The notes: generated by a model from the letters alone, not told the origin. A stretch of 64,000 bases of DNA from Zygnema cylindricum (GCA_037447655.1 JBBHKE010000487.1:62001-126000); one strand, 5' to 3'; positions 32,640 to 44,186 are shown, counted from the first letter of the stretch. Translations and numbers: made by a program.

Positions 32640-34170
32640 TGGCTAGCAAACATGTCATCCCAGTTGGGAAGGTTGGCACGGTCCAACTTTACCTTCTATC
32701 ATGGGACGCTAATCGAAAGGAGGTTGCGTCAAAAACCCCACTCTAGAATACACTTTACATTTCGGACGACTTTGTCAACTTTTCAAGTGTTCCACAAATT
32801 CAACGAATTACCCAAAGTGTACTCGCGAGAGTTGACTAATGTACCGAGATTTGGAATTTGAGTGGAGCACACTTTTATAGAAGAGATCAAAGTCCAATGC
32901 CCCATATGGGGGCACACTGTATAAAATTTATAAGAAAAATGCGACCTAACCTTGTGGCACCATCAAAAGTGTCACACATCCTAGGTAAGTTGAAGGAGAT
33001 GACTTGGAATTCTTAGGTGAGAGGATTAAACTCCTCATTGGGTAGGAAAATCAACGGATGCGGAAGATACAACCAAGGGCATAAAATCCGGACACCACAT
33101 CCGATGAAGAACAACAAACATTGAGTTCAACAGTCTTCCAAGCTCGTGCATGTTAATCTTTGCGGCCACACTTTATCCAAAATAATTGGCGGCAATCGTT
33201 ACATTTATATAAATTATTGATGATTTTTTTCAGAAATCTTGGGTCTGCTTACTGGAAAATAAATCGGATAAGTTTGAGGTGTTAAAAGACTGGCGTGTCA
33301 TGGCCAAACTGCAAAGTAAAAAGGAATTTAAAACCAATTTGGTTCGACAGTGGAGGTGAATTTGTTGTTTTTGAGGGGTATTACAAAGAGTGGCGAACAA
33401 GGCAACAGTATACCGCGTCTTCATTTCTAAATTTTGATGTATTAAACGAATGAAATTGTTAAACTCTAAAAAAAACATGGCTCGGGCTATGTTTCATAGT
33501 TATGGAAGCAAAATATTATTGTGGGTTGATGCAATCCTTGCAGCAAACTACACCGCCCATCGTTGTTAGTGTTAATAACACTATTTCGGTCGCGACTTTT
33601 TTTGGCCAAAAATTAAAAAATAGAGTTAACAACATTATTTAAGGAAGTGGACCAAAATCTGCCACACCACCTTGCACTAAATTAATATTATCTATTATAA
33701 TTTCGCATTTAAACTAATTTTTCTTTAACACTAATAACGATGAGCGGTGTACATTTTTAACTGGAGACTCACTTCGGTTTTTGGACACAAAACATCGGAA
33801 GAATTGGGGATCGGAAGGAAACCAAAAATTCACCAATTATGTCATGCAACCGCTTATGTATAGTCAACACGGAGGGAGGGAACATTGGCGCCTAAGATTT
33901 GCTCCATAATCATTGCCGGCTATACTACGATGGAGAAACTATATCGAGTTTACGGCCCCTTTCGTCTCACCGAAAAGTTTCCTGGAGTCTCCTCTCAGGT
34001 GTTAGTGGCCGGAAAATGACCAAGTATGGAGCCACCTCAAATGACTGAGGCCGCGTCTTCGGAACATTAGAGGGGATTATCAGATGAACCCTTTTAGGAA
34101 GAAGTTTGTTGATGGTTTGCGGTGATTGTCTACCAGGTATTTTAATTTCCATGTGACTGTTGTAGTTATA
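32640..34170 (+). mobile_element. Copia remnant (protease to integrase), interrupted by a MITE
   Basis: Plus-strand shadows: a protease-like stretch (about 32650-32860, GKVGTVQL and NTLYISDDF), a first-Asp integrase stretch (LVHVNLCGHT, then GGNRYI, near 33140-33215) and an integrase end (about 33500-33548, LWVDAILAANY). The last resumes after the MITE at 33752 with TSVFGHKTSEEL and GRKPKI. Nearly every line has stops. It belongs to neither family A nor B by these motifs. Confidence 0.65.
33549..33751. mobile_element. TA-target MITE (about 203 bp) inside a copia integrase
   Basis: Ends TACACCGCCCATCG and CGATGAGCGGTGTA are inverted repeats. Removing the element with one copy of TA rejoins a copia reading frame (AANY before, then the TSVFGHKTSEEL segment after), which fixes the target duplication as TA. 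It is the short type also found at 43907-44109 and 47280-47489. Confidence 0.75.
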
Positions 34171-34609
34171 AGTGGCCATGTGAAGAAAGTGTAACAAATG
34201 TTGAATAGGCGAATTCTGAGGAGGTCTATGAGGTCATCTCCGTTTTTTATCGTTTTTTATTGTTTTTTATCGTTTTTTATCTTCAAGAAAAGAGGCAAAA
34301 TTGTTAAAACTAAAGTGCTTTTTGTGTAATTTTTTTCTTTTCCTCACCAACGACTACATTTTTTGGAGGTATGTAATATTTATTTAATTTGAAAGTGTTT
34401 TTTGCAAACTTTGGTTTTGTTTATTCAGTATATAGATTAACGTATATTAGCAACCAGAATTTAATTTCCATGCATAAAAAATATAGTGTGTTTTATGTTG
34501 TCAATTTTTGCAATAATGACCGAGGGAAAATGTAAGGGCTCCATGTAGCTGGGAGGAGGAAGGAATTTACTGATAAATATTAATTGACCCAATGAAGATA
34601 TATATAAAT
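34171..34609. other. AT-rich stretch without gene
   Basis: A short tandem run of TATCGTTTTT units (34240-34282) is the only structure seen. Confidence 0.35.
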
Positions 34610-35370
34610 CTAAGATGATAAATTTTACTATGCAATTATAGACTTAAAACTAGGATGATAGATATAACTCTATGATGGTAAATATAAATAAACTCTATGA
34701 TGATACATACCACTCTGTAATGATAGATAGATGTAACTGTATGATTATAGATACAAGTCACTATCAGATAATGGATATAACTCAACTGTATGATGATAAA
34801 GATTAATGTATGGTGATTGATTAACTCATGTGTTGATAAATACAACTCAACTCCAAGATGACAGTTACAAGTGCATGATGGTATATAAATTTTAGCCTTA
34901 GGATGATAGACAAGATTAAACTCTATGATGATAAATGCAACTCAATGATGAGCAATGTATGATGGTACGTATAGCTCTTTCAAGATTAACTTCACTCAAT
35001 TGGATGACGTTAGGTATAGTTTCAAAATGAAAGATATAAATTGATGAGAATCGAAATTGAATTATGATCATAAACACATCTCTACAATGTTAAATATAAC
35101 TTTACAATATGATGACAGATATAGATCTATAATGACATATAAAACACTGATGACAAATATAAGTCAAATCTGTGATGACAAATTTAACTCTATAATGGTA
35201 GATATGATTGTCTTATGATGTATAAAACTCAGCTATATGATGATCGACATAACTTTACGGTGAAAAGGACAACTTTACCATGATAGATATAACTGTATGA
35301 GATAATTTTTTTTTTTAATGATAACTATAATTCATTGATGGTAGATATAGCTCTATAACGATTTCTCCAC
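34610..35370. repeat. Degenerate AT-rich minisatellite
   Basis: Variants of ATGATAGATATAACTCTA recur throughout, with irregular spacing of about 18-40 bases and many substitutions. I see no coding potential; the open frames here follow the repeat. Confidence 0.6.
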
Positions 35371-35995
35371 TTCCCACTGGAGCATAGAATTTTGGCTCAT
35401 ACAAGGGCACGAAGAAATTTTTACAATGCAATACGAAATTTTCCATTTGCTTACTCTTGCTAAATGTGGGCTCATAACTTCAAAATTTTCACCAGGCGAT
35501 GATATCAATAAAGCTTAATGACTAACAAAAAAAAACATTAAGAAAAAAAAAACTCCACATTGAAAAAGCCGAAAAATGATTCCCATAATTACCACGTATA
35601 TATTAAAAATACTCTTTGCGACATACATCACTATAAAACCTATCTAACAAACTTTATGGCCTTAACAATCAATATGTTTATCCCCCACTAAAACATAAAG
35701 CATCAATCACTCTGGAAACAACAGAATTGGCTGCACGACATACACAAAACCCAAAAAACTGTTATCCTTCAAACACAAAACCTGAAAACCTGTTTTCGTC
35801 TAAGAATAACGTACTACCCTACGCATTAAACGACAACACTGGCCGTTTATTTTACCCGATGTCCATGGTTAACTTACATTTCTCAACCCACACGTCACTA
35901 GACCTTTAAAATTGTTGATTTTCACTTATCCTGCCAACTTCACTGTCCTCTACCTCAACAATCTAGAGCTTTCCTTCAAGGTAATAACATCCGCC
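35371..35995. other. Intergenic region downstream of the LRR-lectin gene
   Basis: No gene is visible. The 3' untranslated region of the minus-strand gene must lie here. I found no convincing AATAAA-type signal in the first 100 bases. Confidence 0.35.
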
Positions 35996-36702
35996 TTACG
36001 CATATACCTCCACTTCACACAAAGTTAACTGTGTGTTTTTACGCGTTCGAACCCACACCCAACGAGCCGCCATTCCTCGACAACTCTTTCGCAGTGGATA
36101 TGCGGTTCCGTTTTTTGCGTAGGTGTACACATTTGATGGATCACATTGGGCAGCAGTGACAAAATATTGGCTAACAGTGCTAAGCCAAACTTCAACATAA
36201 TTGAAGTATTCATTAACAACTTGCGGATTATTGTCAGATCGGCTATACAACAGCACATGCTGGATGCAAAACACCTGGGCCAAGTCGATCACCACATATG
36301 GTATGGGTGATTGGATTTCAGTTGCCGTACATTCGGAGGTTGAAAAAGTTCCGTTAGGAGGAATTTTGCCGTCCACGATATTGCTTGCGCTGCAATTTGT
36401 ACACGATGAGTTCTTAGTGGTCTGGAAGACTCGTCTATTACGTGCCCTATTCACCAAAGGATTAGGTGCAGCTCGGCACGGAGGTGGAGGTGGAGGAGAT
36501 GGGGGACGAGGTGGAGGAGGTGACTTGCGGGGGGGTGGAGGTGATGACCTGGAGGGGGGTGGACGAGGTGAAGGTGGAGGAGGTGGTGGGGGTGAAGGTG
36601 GAGGAGGTGGTGGGGGTGAAGGTGGAGGAGGTGGTGGGGGGGAAGGTGGTGGAGGTGGTGGGGAGAGAACTTGAGGTGGTGGTGAAGCTAGAGACGAAGT
36701 CA
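35996..36702 (-). CDS. Exon 9: proline-rich linker and F5/8C/fucolectin domain
   Basis: After acceptor CGTGCAG it encodes about 75 residues of SPPPPPPPSP-type repeats, as in extensins and algal pherophorins, where the prolines are usually hydroxylated and glycosylated. About 150 residues of lectin follow: VFQTTKNSSC, SNIVDGK, YVVIDLAQVFCIQHVLLYSR, YVEVWLS, KSCRGMAARWVWVRT, then the family-typical LTLCEVEVYA and a TAA stop. The I-DL, LY-R and LCEVEV positions match fucolectin-tachylectin domains. The Gly/Glu-rich plus-strand frames opposite the repeats are shadows. Confidence 0.8.
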
Positions 36703-39700
36703 CTGCACGTGTGTCTTAGATTAGTAGGAATTCACATTTCCTAGACATGCTAACTTCTTTCACGTTTTATTAACTTGTATATTTGCTCAATAATCACAGG
36801 ATTGTATTGCATGTACATTTTCACCCAAAAAATTTATATTGTTGCATACAAAGATGAGTAATCTGAAAGATTGTATAATACAAAAGTTTGCAAGATTTGA
36901 CATTTCATACAGGTTGCATAACTTTTAATCCCAAATCAACTGTACATTTCAAAACCGTTCGGAAACAAAAAAAAATGACACCACTACTATGTTGGAAACA
37001 GTATTGGCCACGTCAAGTAAACCATTATTAGACAGGCAATCTCGTCGACTTACAAAACAAACATAATGTGTTATTTAACTTATTTGTACGACTTACAAAA
37101 CAAACAAAATTTGTTATTCAACTTACTTGTACCTTAAATGCACAACAACCAAAGTATCTCACAAGTGACCGAAGGAATATGGGAATACAATAATTCAAAT
37201 GGAAACTTGCAACTGAAATATCTAATATGGTAAAAAAAAGGGTTTTGATTTTCAAGCTCCATAACTATGTCAATATTTATTAGTTCTAAGGTTTTACTTT
37301 TTGGTTAGACTACTTGTTTAACACAACTTGTCATTGCAAATATTTGGATTGCGACACAAAGTATTTGCCTCTCTAAATATCAAAATGTTCAGTAGTTTAG
37401 GATGGTGAGTGATTGAGCTTCAGTATTTGAACACTGTCTATTTCTGCAGGGAAAATCTGATATTTCGACAAAACTACTTAAGCCCGCCTCTACAATCATT
37501 GAGATTAACGGATTAAAACTCGTGACCTGCAAACTTATTTTAGATGATTAAAAGTACCTGCCATACACAAAGACAACAACAAATTTATATTTTCTAAACA
37601 ATAGGCATGAAAGTACCAAAAAATCTCAACAGTTCTGATACACAAAAAAATAAATCTGCTATTACTTCGTAAACCATAAGACAATCGTTAATAGTATGCA
37701 TCACGAGGAAGGACTTACATTCACAAACAAATTCGTTTGTCTGATTATTGTATCCTTCATAGCACGTGCATGTATTTGTTAACCCATCCTCGTTTTGAGA
37801 GCAAATTCCACCTCCGGCGCAAGGCCCCCGTGTATCCGTCACGTTACAAAACAAATCACAATCGCTTTGGCTTCTTTGAAATTCTTGTACGCAGTCGGTT
37901 GGAAGGTTCGAAGCAAAAAGGCAATTGTCTTGCAACTCGTTACAAGTTGGGTGCCCATTGGTTGTGACAATCGGTCCGGTGAAGTAATTGTTGTCAATAT
38001 AACTGCATATATGACACCCCATTTTGAAAGACCTTGGTAAGTCGTAAAAATCTGTGACAAAAGAGTCTAACAAATAAAATAAGGCATGAACCTTGGTTCG
38101 TGTATAAGAAACCATGAAAAGAAATGGATTCTGGTTCTTTCATGTGCAACAATTTGACGCCATACAATTCCTAAGAAATGAAGACATTTACTACATATGT
38201 CATGCCCGTTTGACAATGAATAAATTAATGAATAAACATTTATTTAAGAAAGAGTATGTGTAACTTATATTCTTCTCACTCGACATTCTTAGCACATCCC
38301 CCTATCCAATATCGTGTATAATCCCAACAAACCGATTCATTATCTTGTAAATGTAAAACTTATCGAGCTTGGATGACAAGAATAAAAAACACGAAAAAAA
38401 GGTTGTTCATATAAAATTTTAAAGTAAGGTGTGCTTGTCTAATCTACCCCATACATAGATATGTATATGCATAACAGATGTATGTCTTTTTTTTTTTGGA
38501 CGCCTAAGCCTTTGGCTTTGCCCCCTTTTCAATTGAAGTATACCGTAAAAAAAGAAAAAAAAAAAATCAAAACCAAAGTAATGTACGAAACAGTAAAAAA
38601 AAGTACTAAGAATGGAATGAAAATAATCATTTGACACCTGTTGAGTTTCATGGAAGAACGCCAAACAACACACTTCCACCATAAACCACCAAAATACAGT
38701 AAACTATCAAAACGTAACCATAGTGACATATGTAAACATTAAACATAAATGAAGGAAAATTTCAAAACCATAAAACAACATAGAATCAAATATTGAAAAT
38801 GCAACATAATCATTGTCGTATGTCGACATTAAATTAAATTGCTAGTATACAACATAACCATAGTGTCATGTGCCCAATTTCAAGTAGATTATTGAAATAT
38901 GACATATCCAGAGTGTCGTTTCTTACAAATCAGTTATTAATGGCAATAGCCCAACGGAGTCTGGAATACTTCCGCTCAATCGGTTGTTTTGAATCCCTCT
39001 GTCACCGGCCAACACCAGTGAAAACACAATGTCAGGGCATTAATTTGTTTTTCATCCTTTTTTTATTTTGGTAATGAAGCGAGGGGGATACCCAGAAGAG
39101 AAGATCGTAAATGAGATCCGTATGGAACTATTTGCCATGGCAATTGATTGTTTCCTCTTCGACTTTTGGAGCAGTTTTTGTGTTTTTGTGAGACCATTTT
39201 TGTAAAATTTTCCGACCTATGTGAAAGGAGATAAGGGGCAGTCACATACTGATAAAAATGCGTACTTTGAATACATATTTTTGTAAATGGGAAGTAATCA
39301 AACAAACATCATTTACTTTCAATATTTGGCATTTTTCAGTAAACTTTGAAACCTATAATTAGTTTGTTATTTTTTCATTTATATTTGAGATTTGAATATG
39401 TTAGGTAGTTGGGGATTCATTTTTTCGGGTTCATGTTTCATTCATGCTAGTAAAATCATCCATACTAAATATATGTATGAAGTGAATTAAAGGACAAGTT
39501 ATGAAATAGAGGACAGGAGAGGAGAACGGGGGTGGGGGGAATGATGTTTAAATTTGATATCGATTCCACATTTCTCTAGAATGTATGCTATCGTTTCGAT
39601 TTTCATCTTTCAAACTGTCTGTTTTTTATTCATTTGAAACATAATTGTGCACATGAAGGGTGAGGTTTACGTTTTTTATTTCCTCAATTATACAAGTGAT

Positions 39701-42700
39701 TTGAAATATCCGTTTGTGATAATTTATTGAAGTAAGGTTTTGTAAGGTTTTTTAAGCTGTGTTTATTATACTAACATTCAAATCACATGGCTTCAATTAC
39801 TATCCTTTTTCCCTCTCCCCCCCTGATCGCAAACTATGTCCATTGATAGTCTACGTTTTACACTCTCGATCCATAACAAAGCCATATATGATATAATGTG
39901 TCTCACATTATTCGGAGGTTTGTCATTCTGCCGATGGACGATGGAATACTTCCACTCAAAAGATTGTAAGCTAGATCTCTGGAAATTAAGATAGCAAAAA
40001 ATAACAATTAAAAAGTAAATAACCACCACCCTCCGAGACCAACCCCCTCCCACTCTTGAACTAACAAAAAAAAAATTGCAATACTTAGGATTATAATGTT
40101 TTATTTATTCATAAATCAATTATACACTTAATCATTTGTTTTTTTTTCCGTTTACTTACAAAGTTACAAGATATATGAGATTTCCAATCTCCGGTGGAAT
40201 ACTCCCCGTAATCTTTAAGTTTCTTAGACCTCTACACCCCCCTTCCATAGGATGTCAAATGGGTGCCTTCCTTTTCCAGCCCCTCTTTCAACCCTCCCCA
40301 CATTTCTTATATACGGAAAGAGACATTTCCATCCAACCCCCATTTGTTGTCAAACAAGTTCCCTTATTCTCACTTCACCCCTCAACTACACATCTAAAGA
40401 TCTTTGGACCTCGACGGTCTTTAAAAAGTTACCTTATTATCTCCGCCTCCCACCCTTCCCACCTCTCATGTATCGTGTACCAAGTATTTATTTGCATTTG
40501 CTCCCATTTACTTTCAAACAATGTCTTCGTGTGCCTCTACTCCTCCCCCCTCTTCCCTTTTGTTTCGTGATACACGAATTTAAAAAGTTTACATATATAC
40601 ATATCTACTTGGGAGTGTATTGGGAAGCAGAGAATTTACAAAAAAAAGCATGTTAAGTACCAAGTTCCTTTCTATTTTAATAGGTTTATACTTTTTTACA
40701 GTGGTTTTATCTTAAGAGCCTCTAATATTTTTTTTTTTGTTCTAAGAAATGTTTTGAATCCTACATTCAAATGACATGGCGTCAATCATTATCCTCTTCC
40801 CCTCTCCCATTCCCACATCTCACACCACGTCTATTTTTAATCTACTTTTGATACTTTTGATCCACAACAATATCAGATGTAATGTCATGTGTCTTACAAA
40901 TATCGGAGATCTACCAATTGGCCGATGGACGATGGAATAATTCCACTCAAAGGCATGTCAGTTATTTCTCTGAGAACAAAGAAAGCAAAAAGTAAAAATA
41001 TGAAAACATCCACAGCCCCCGAAAACCACCCCCAACACAACCACCACCCTCCACTCCTGAACTCCAATGAAGAAAACGAAAGAATACAATAAAAAATGAG
41101 CGCAATATTCACTTTAACGATGAAAAGGGTAGTCATTTGTTTTCCTTTCTTTCACTTACAAACTTTCTAATCTTGTGAGATTTCCAATCTCTGGTGCAAT
41201 AGTCCCCGTCAATCCTCGGTAGGTTATTTTTCTACACTCCCTTCCCACAAGTTGTCAGATGATGTCCTATCCTTCTCTAAACCTCTCACCCCTCTTCTTC
41301 ACTCTTTTATACTTCATACAAGGGACATTCATACAACCCCTTATTTTTTCGGACGAGTTCCCTCATTCTCACTTTTCCCCTCATCCACACAACCAGGAAA
41401 TCTTTGAACCCCCATGACATTGGTATCTAAAAATTAACTTACTCTCTCCTCCTCCCTCCCTGTACTTTGCACATCTAGATATCTACACTGCCCCCTGAAC
41501 AGGTTCCCACAATCTTCCCCTCACCCCCATCCCCTTTCTCTCCACCAATGAGATCCTTCAATCTCTTCCTACCCACACATCTTTCCTAAAAGGCTTCCGC
41601 TACTCCATCTACACCCCTCTCTCGTTATCCTTGCATGATTTTTTTTAATTCTTCCACCTTTTCTCTCCATTATGCCGAAATAAATAATTATCCCTCTCCC
41701 CTCCCATTGGATCTCACACAAAAAGCCTATTATCCTCCTCTCTTTCTCTCCACCCTCCCCTCTTGCCTCTCCCCTTTTCTGTCCCACTGCTTGCTTAAGC
41801 CTCTCAAGTCAGTGGAGAAATCAATGCGTAATCATTGCAACAGAGAGGACATGTAGATTCAATTCAGTGCGTAATCATTTCAGAAGAGAGCGCATGTAGC
41901 TTGAGAAACAAAATTCAGAGCGTGATCATTACTGCAGAGAGTGCATGCAACTTATGAAAAAAATTCAGTGCGTAATGATTTCAGCAGAGAGTTTGCATTG
42001 CAGCTTCTGAATCTAAAATTCAGTGCGAGGAGCCATTCAGTGCGAAATTCAGTGCGCAATCATCGTTGCAGAGAAAATGCAGGCAGCCTGTGAACCAAAA
42101 CGCAAAAGTGCGAAATTCAGTGCGCAATCGCCTATGAACAAAAACACAGTGCGAAATTCAGTGCGCAATCGCCGCTGCAGAGAGAGTGCACGGAGCGAGC
42201 CTCACAGCGCCACCACGCGACCGACATCATCGCATGAAATGCTCGACAACGCGGGTATGTTCGGGTTGTAGCATTCGATGTCGGGAAAGTTCCCCACAGT
42301 GGCCGCCTCCATCGCCTGCAGAGCCACCCCTGCAGCAGCACATAGGAAAGAACGTGTAAGAAAAAGCGTACAGGAAAAAACGTGTAAGAAAAAACGTATA
42401 GAAAAAAACATATAAGATAAAACGTATAGAAAAAGTGATATAAGAAAAAACGTATAGGATAAAACGTGTAAAAAAAACGTAAAGGAAAAAACGTGTAAGA
42501 AAAAACGTAAAGGACTAAACGTATATCACAAAACGTATAGGAAAAAACATATAAGAAAAAACGTATAGGAAAAAACATATAAGAAAAAACGTATAGGAAA
42601 AAACATATAAGAAAAAACGTATAGGAAAAAACGTGACAACAGCGGCGCCAAGCGTGAGTTAAAGAGCGAATCCGGTATTTACTTATCACGTGTGTGAACA

Positions 42701-42873
42701 AAACCTGCCGATAAAACAAAAGGAGGGGAAGAGAGGGAGGTAAAGGGAGGGAAAAACGTACTATCTGCAGCATTCACTTCTGGAATGGGTTCTTCTACGT
42801 ATTCATATGCCATGACGTGTGCCACGTGGCATGCTAAAACTAACATGGCCGCCATAGCTATAGCGGCAGCCAT
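35996..42873 (-). CDS. Secreted LRR, EGF-like, proline-rich, F5/8C-lectin protein (nine predicted exons)
   Basis: Predicted exons on the minus strand: 42762-42873, 42206-42329, 41160-41231, 40898-40969, 40160-40231, 39907-39978, 38927-38998, 37719-38002 and 35996-36702. Every junction has GT/AG and a consistent phase, and the sum, 1587 nt, is an open frame of 528 codons plus stop. Architecture: signal peptide, LRRNT-like segment, five complete plant-type LRRs each on one 72-nt exon plus a partial sixth, a Cys-rich EGF-like module, a Ser-Pro(n) extensin-like linker and a C-terminal fucolectin-type domain. There is no kinase or transmembrane helix, so it is probably an extracellular or wall-associated recognition protein. 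Extra exons in the long introns cannot be excluded. Function is inferred from domains only. Confidence 0.75.
37719..38002 (-). CDS. Exon 8: last partial LRR, Cys-rich cap and EGF-like module
   Basis: It begins YIDNNYFTGPI (half an LRR), then THPTCNEL-type Cys-rich sequence (TCNELQDNCLF, DCVQEF) typical of a C-cap, then an EGF-like run: CDLFCNVTDTRGPCAGGGIC, CTCYEGYN and a final FVC. Acceptor TATGCAG, donor GTAAGT. Six Cys of the EGF-like module can be paired in the usual order. N-glycosylation sequons (NVT, NQT) fit secretion. Confidence 0.75.
38927..38998 (-). CDS. Exon 7: LRR 5 (72 nt)
   Basis: Encodes IQNNRLSGSIPDSVGLLPLI and ends TDL. Acceptor GACAG, donor GTAAGA. It lies outside the duplicated block. 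Confidence 0.8.
39907..39978 (-). CDS. Exon 6: LRR 4 (72 nt)
   Basis: Encodes DLAYNLLSGSIPSSIGRMTN and ends LRI. Acceptor TTCCAG, donor GTGAGA. Confidence 0.8.
40160..40231 (-). CDS. Exon 5: LRR 3 (72 nt)
   Basis: Encodes LKITGSIPPEIGNLIYLVTL. Acceptor TGTAG, donor GTAAGT. Confidence 0.8.
40898..40969 (-). CDS. Exon 4: LRR 2 (72 nt)
   Basis: Encodes ITDMPLSGIIPSSIGQLVDL and ends RYL. Acceptor TCTCAG, donor GTAAGA. It is the duplicated partner of exon 6. Confidence 0.8.
41160..41231 (-). CDS. Exon 3: LRR 1 (72 nt)
   Basis: Encodes YRGLTGTIAPEIGNLTRLES. Acceptor GTAG, donor GTAAGT. It has the same phase as the other LRR exons. It is the duplicated partner of exon 5, exactly 1000 bases away. 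Confidence 0.8.
41855..42200. repeat. Minisatellite in intron 2, running to the exon 2 donor
   Basis: ATTCAGTGCGTAATCATT and variants (ATTCAGTGCGCAATCG) recur about nine times with a trailing CAGAGAG motif. The last copy touches the splice donor of exon 2. Confidence 0.7.
42206..42329 (-). CDS. Exon 2: LRRNT-like N-cap
   Basis: After acceptor CTGCTGCAG the frame reads RVALQAMEAATVG, then two Cys around PNIPALSSIS, then CDDVGRVVAL. This follows the plant LRR N-cap, where D-R-x-AL opens, a Cys pair follows and GRVVAL leads into the first LRR. The usual Trp before the second Cys is absent. The donor GTGAGG lies inside the repeat array of intron 2. Confidence 0.7.
42355..42635. repeat. 14-bp tandem array in intron 1
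   Basis: About 20 copies of AAAAAACGTATAGG and its variant AAAAAACATATAAG, often alternating as a 28-bp dimer. Confidence 0.8.
42762..42873 (-). CDS. Exon 1: start and signal peptide
   Basis: ATG in the context CAGCCATGG opens a hydrophobic leader (MAAAIAMAAMLVLACHVAHV, cleavage plausible after the following MA), then acidic YEYVEEPIPEVNAAD. The donor is GTACGT. A further in-frame Met at codons 7 and 10 could also serve, but the first has the best context. Confidence 0.7.
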
Positions 42874-43059
42874 GGCTGCGCACTCGTCACGTCACAAAGG
42901 ATTCAAATCGGCCAACGAGAGAAGTTTCTTATTCGCGGAGAAAGTTTATCGTATTTTCAGGTCGAGTCGACTCTTCACTTTATGGACATTTTTCACACGT
43001 GCGAACCGCCCTGAGCTTCCTCGAGGAGAGAGTGGAGAGTACGCGTCCGTACACTGACG
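42874..43059 (-). promoter_or_regulatory. Region upstream of the LRR-lectin gene
   Basis: This must contain the 5' untranslated region and core promoter. I see no convincing TATA box. A TGACGTGACG segment (minus strand, near 42885) could be an ACGT-type plant element, which is weak evidence on its own. Confidence 0.3.
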
Positions 43060-43740
43060 CTGGCAAGCTTACCTAACAATTTTACACTGACGCGGACTAT
43101 TGGCCAAAAGACTATATTTTGTCTTTTTCACACATGCCCGTATCCATCCGTACATCATCGAGAAAGAATCTAAAGTACAAACCCTAACAAGTAGGACTAT
43201 GGGCTTTTTACTTTATTTTGTCTTTTCTGTACAATTTGGGGACCGCTCCTCCGTACGTACTTAAGTTAAAGTACAGAGTACGATTGTGTGGAAAGACTGA
43301 CCTAAAATTTTACACTGGTGTCATTATTATCTTATTAGTATTTTATTTTATTTTGTATTTTTATCACATGCGCAAATCGTTCCGTACGTACTTTATAAAA
43401 GCCGGAGGTCGAACTTGGAGAAGGCTTACCTAACTGTTCGACAATGACGTGGCATACTACTATAGCGTGCCCGACTTTATTTTGTCGTTTAGTAAAAAGT
43501 TGCTTTCTCGTAATTTCCGCTCACCTGTCATTATTTTTGATGAAATGGCGCGCAGTGTTTGATGCGATCGAATCTGTAATCCACCGATCGTGACATGTGA
43601 TAGTAATTTTTGTCTTTTCCAAAGCGCTTCCAGCGTCTCCTCTCGCTTTGTCAGAAACGGTGGGTGGCACTGTCTGTACGGACACAACTTGACGGGTCTT
43701 ACCTAAAAATGTACGATTTTGTAGGATCTTTTTACGGGTG
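43060..43740. repeat. Diverged repeat units with GTAC-rich segments
   Basis: Units of roughly 180-260 bases share CTTACCTAA-ATTTTACACTGACG, then TTTGTCTTTTTCACA and CCGTACGTACTT boxes. The last part (43490-43735) recurs almost unchanged at 48045-48320. No coding signal. Confidence 0.5.
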
Positions 43741-43906
43741 ACCATTCAGCAATTATATCGCGAATAGATGTTAGAGCTAAAAAACAATTAGTGTAAAGAG
43801 AAAATATATATTATTAACTCTATTTTGGGTTTCTGGGCCTAACGCCAACAAAAACTACAGTAACGCTAATTTATAAAAACCAAAAACAAATGAAACTACA
43901 GCATAG

Positions 43907-44109
43907 TACACCGCGAATCGTTATTAGCATTGAGAAATTATTAGTGTAAAGAAAAAATTAGCTTCATTCATTCTAATTTAGTGCCAGGAGACGTGGCAGA
44001 TTATGGTCCACGTCCTTAAATAGTGTAGTTTATTCTATTTAAGGTATTAATGTCAAAATTTTGGGGTGCAGATATAGAGTTCATAACGCTAATAACGATT
44101 CGCGGTGTA
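43907..44109. mobile_element. TA-target MITE, short type
   Basis: Ends TACACCGCGAATCGTTATTA and its inverse at the right end are perfect over at least 20 bases. Length and interior match 47280-47489 in reverse orientation. Confidence 0.8.
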
Positions 44110-44186
44110 CAGAACGTGCGAGGGACAAAAACCATCTAAGGTAATTTATACACCTAACACTAATTTGTAGACTTAACACTAATTTG

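Larger units (their letters stand above)
39770..41480. repeat. Tandem duplication of a two-exon LRR segment
   Basis: 39770-40480 and 40762-41480 are clearly related along their length, exons and introns included, with an offset of about 990-1000 bases (exactly 1000 for exon 5 to exon 3). The introns are more diverged than the exons. Confidence 0.8.

Noticed and set aside
32652-32861. Small open frame of 69 codons
   Set aside because: It is out of frame with the copia protease shadow in the same place and has no domain.
34610-35370. CRISPR-like or regulated repeat array
   Set aside because: Units are too variable in sequence and spacing, and the context is eukaryotic; it is an AT-rich minisatellite.
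36201-36744. Gly/Glu-rich open frames on the plus strand
   Set aside because: They are the complement of the proline-rich repeat of the minus-strand lectin exon and have no other support.
40136-40656. Plus-strand open frames of 130-140 codons
   Set aside because: They lie opposite an LRR exon and in pyrimidine-rich introns of the minus-strand gene; no domain.
42132-42773. Minus-strand open frame of 213 codons rich in Phe and Tyr
   Set aside because: It is the translation of the 14-bp tandem array in intron 1 and ends in part of exon 2 in another frame.
35996-42873. LRR receptor kinase
   Set aside because: No transmembrane helix or kinase motif follows the LRRs; the C-terminus is a lectin-type domain with a stop.
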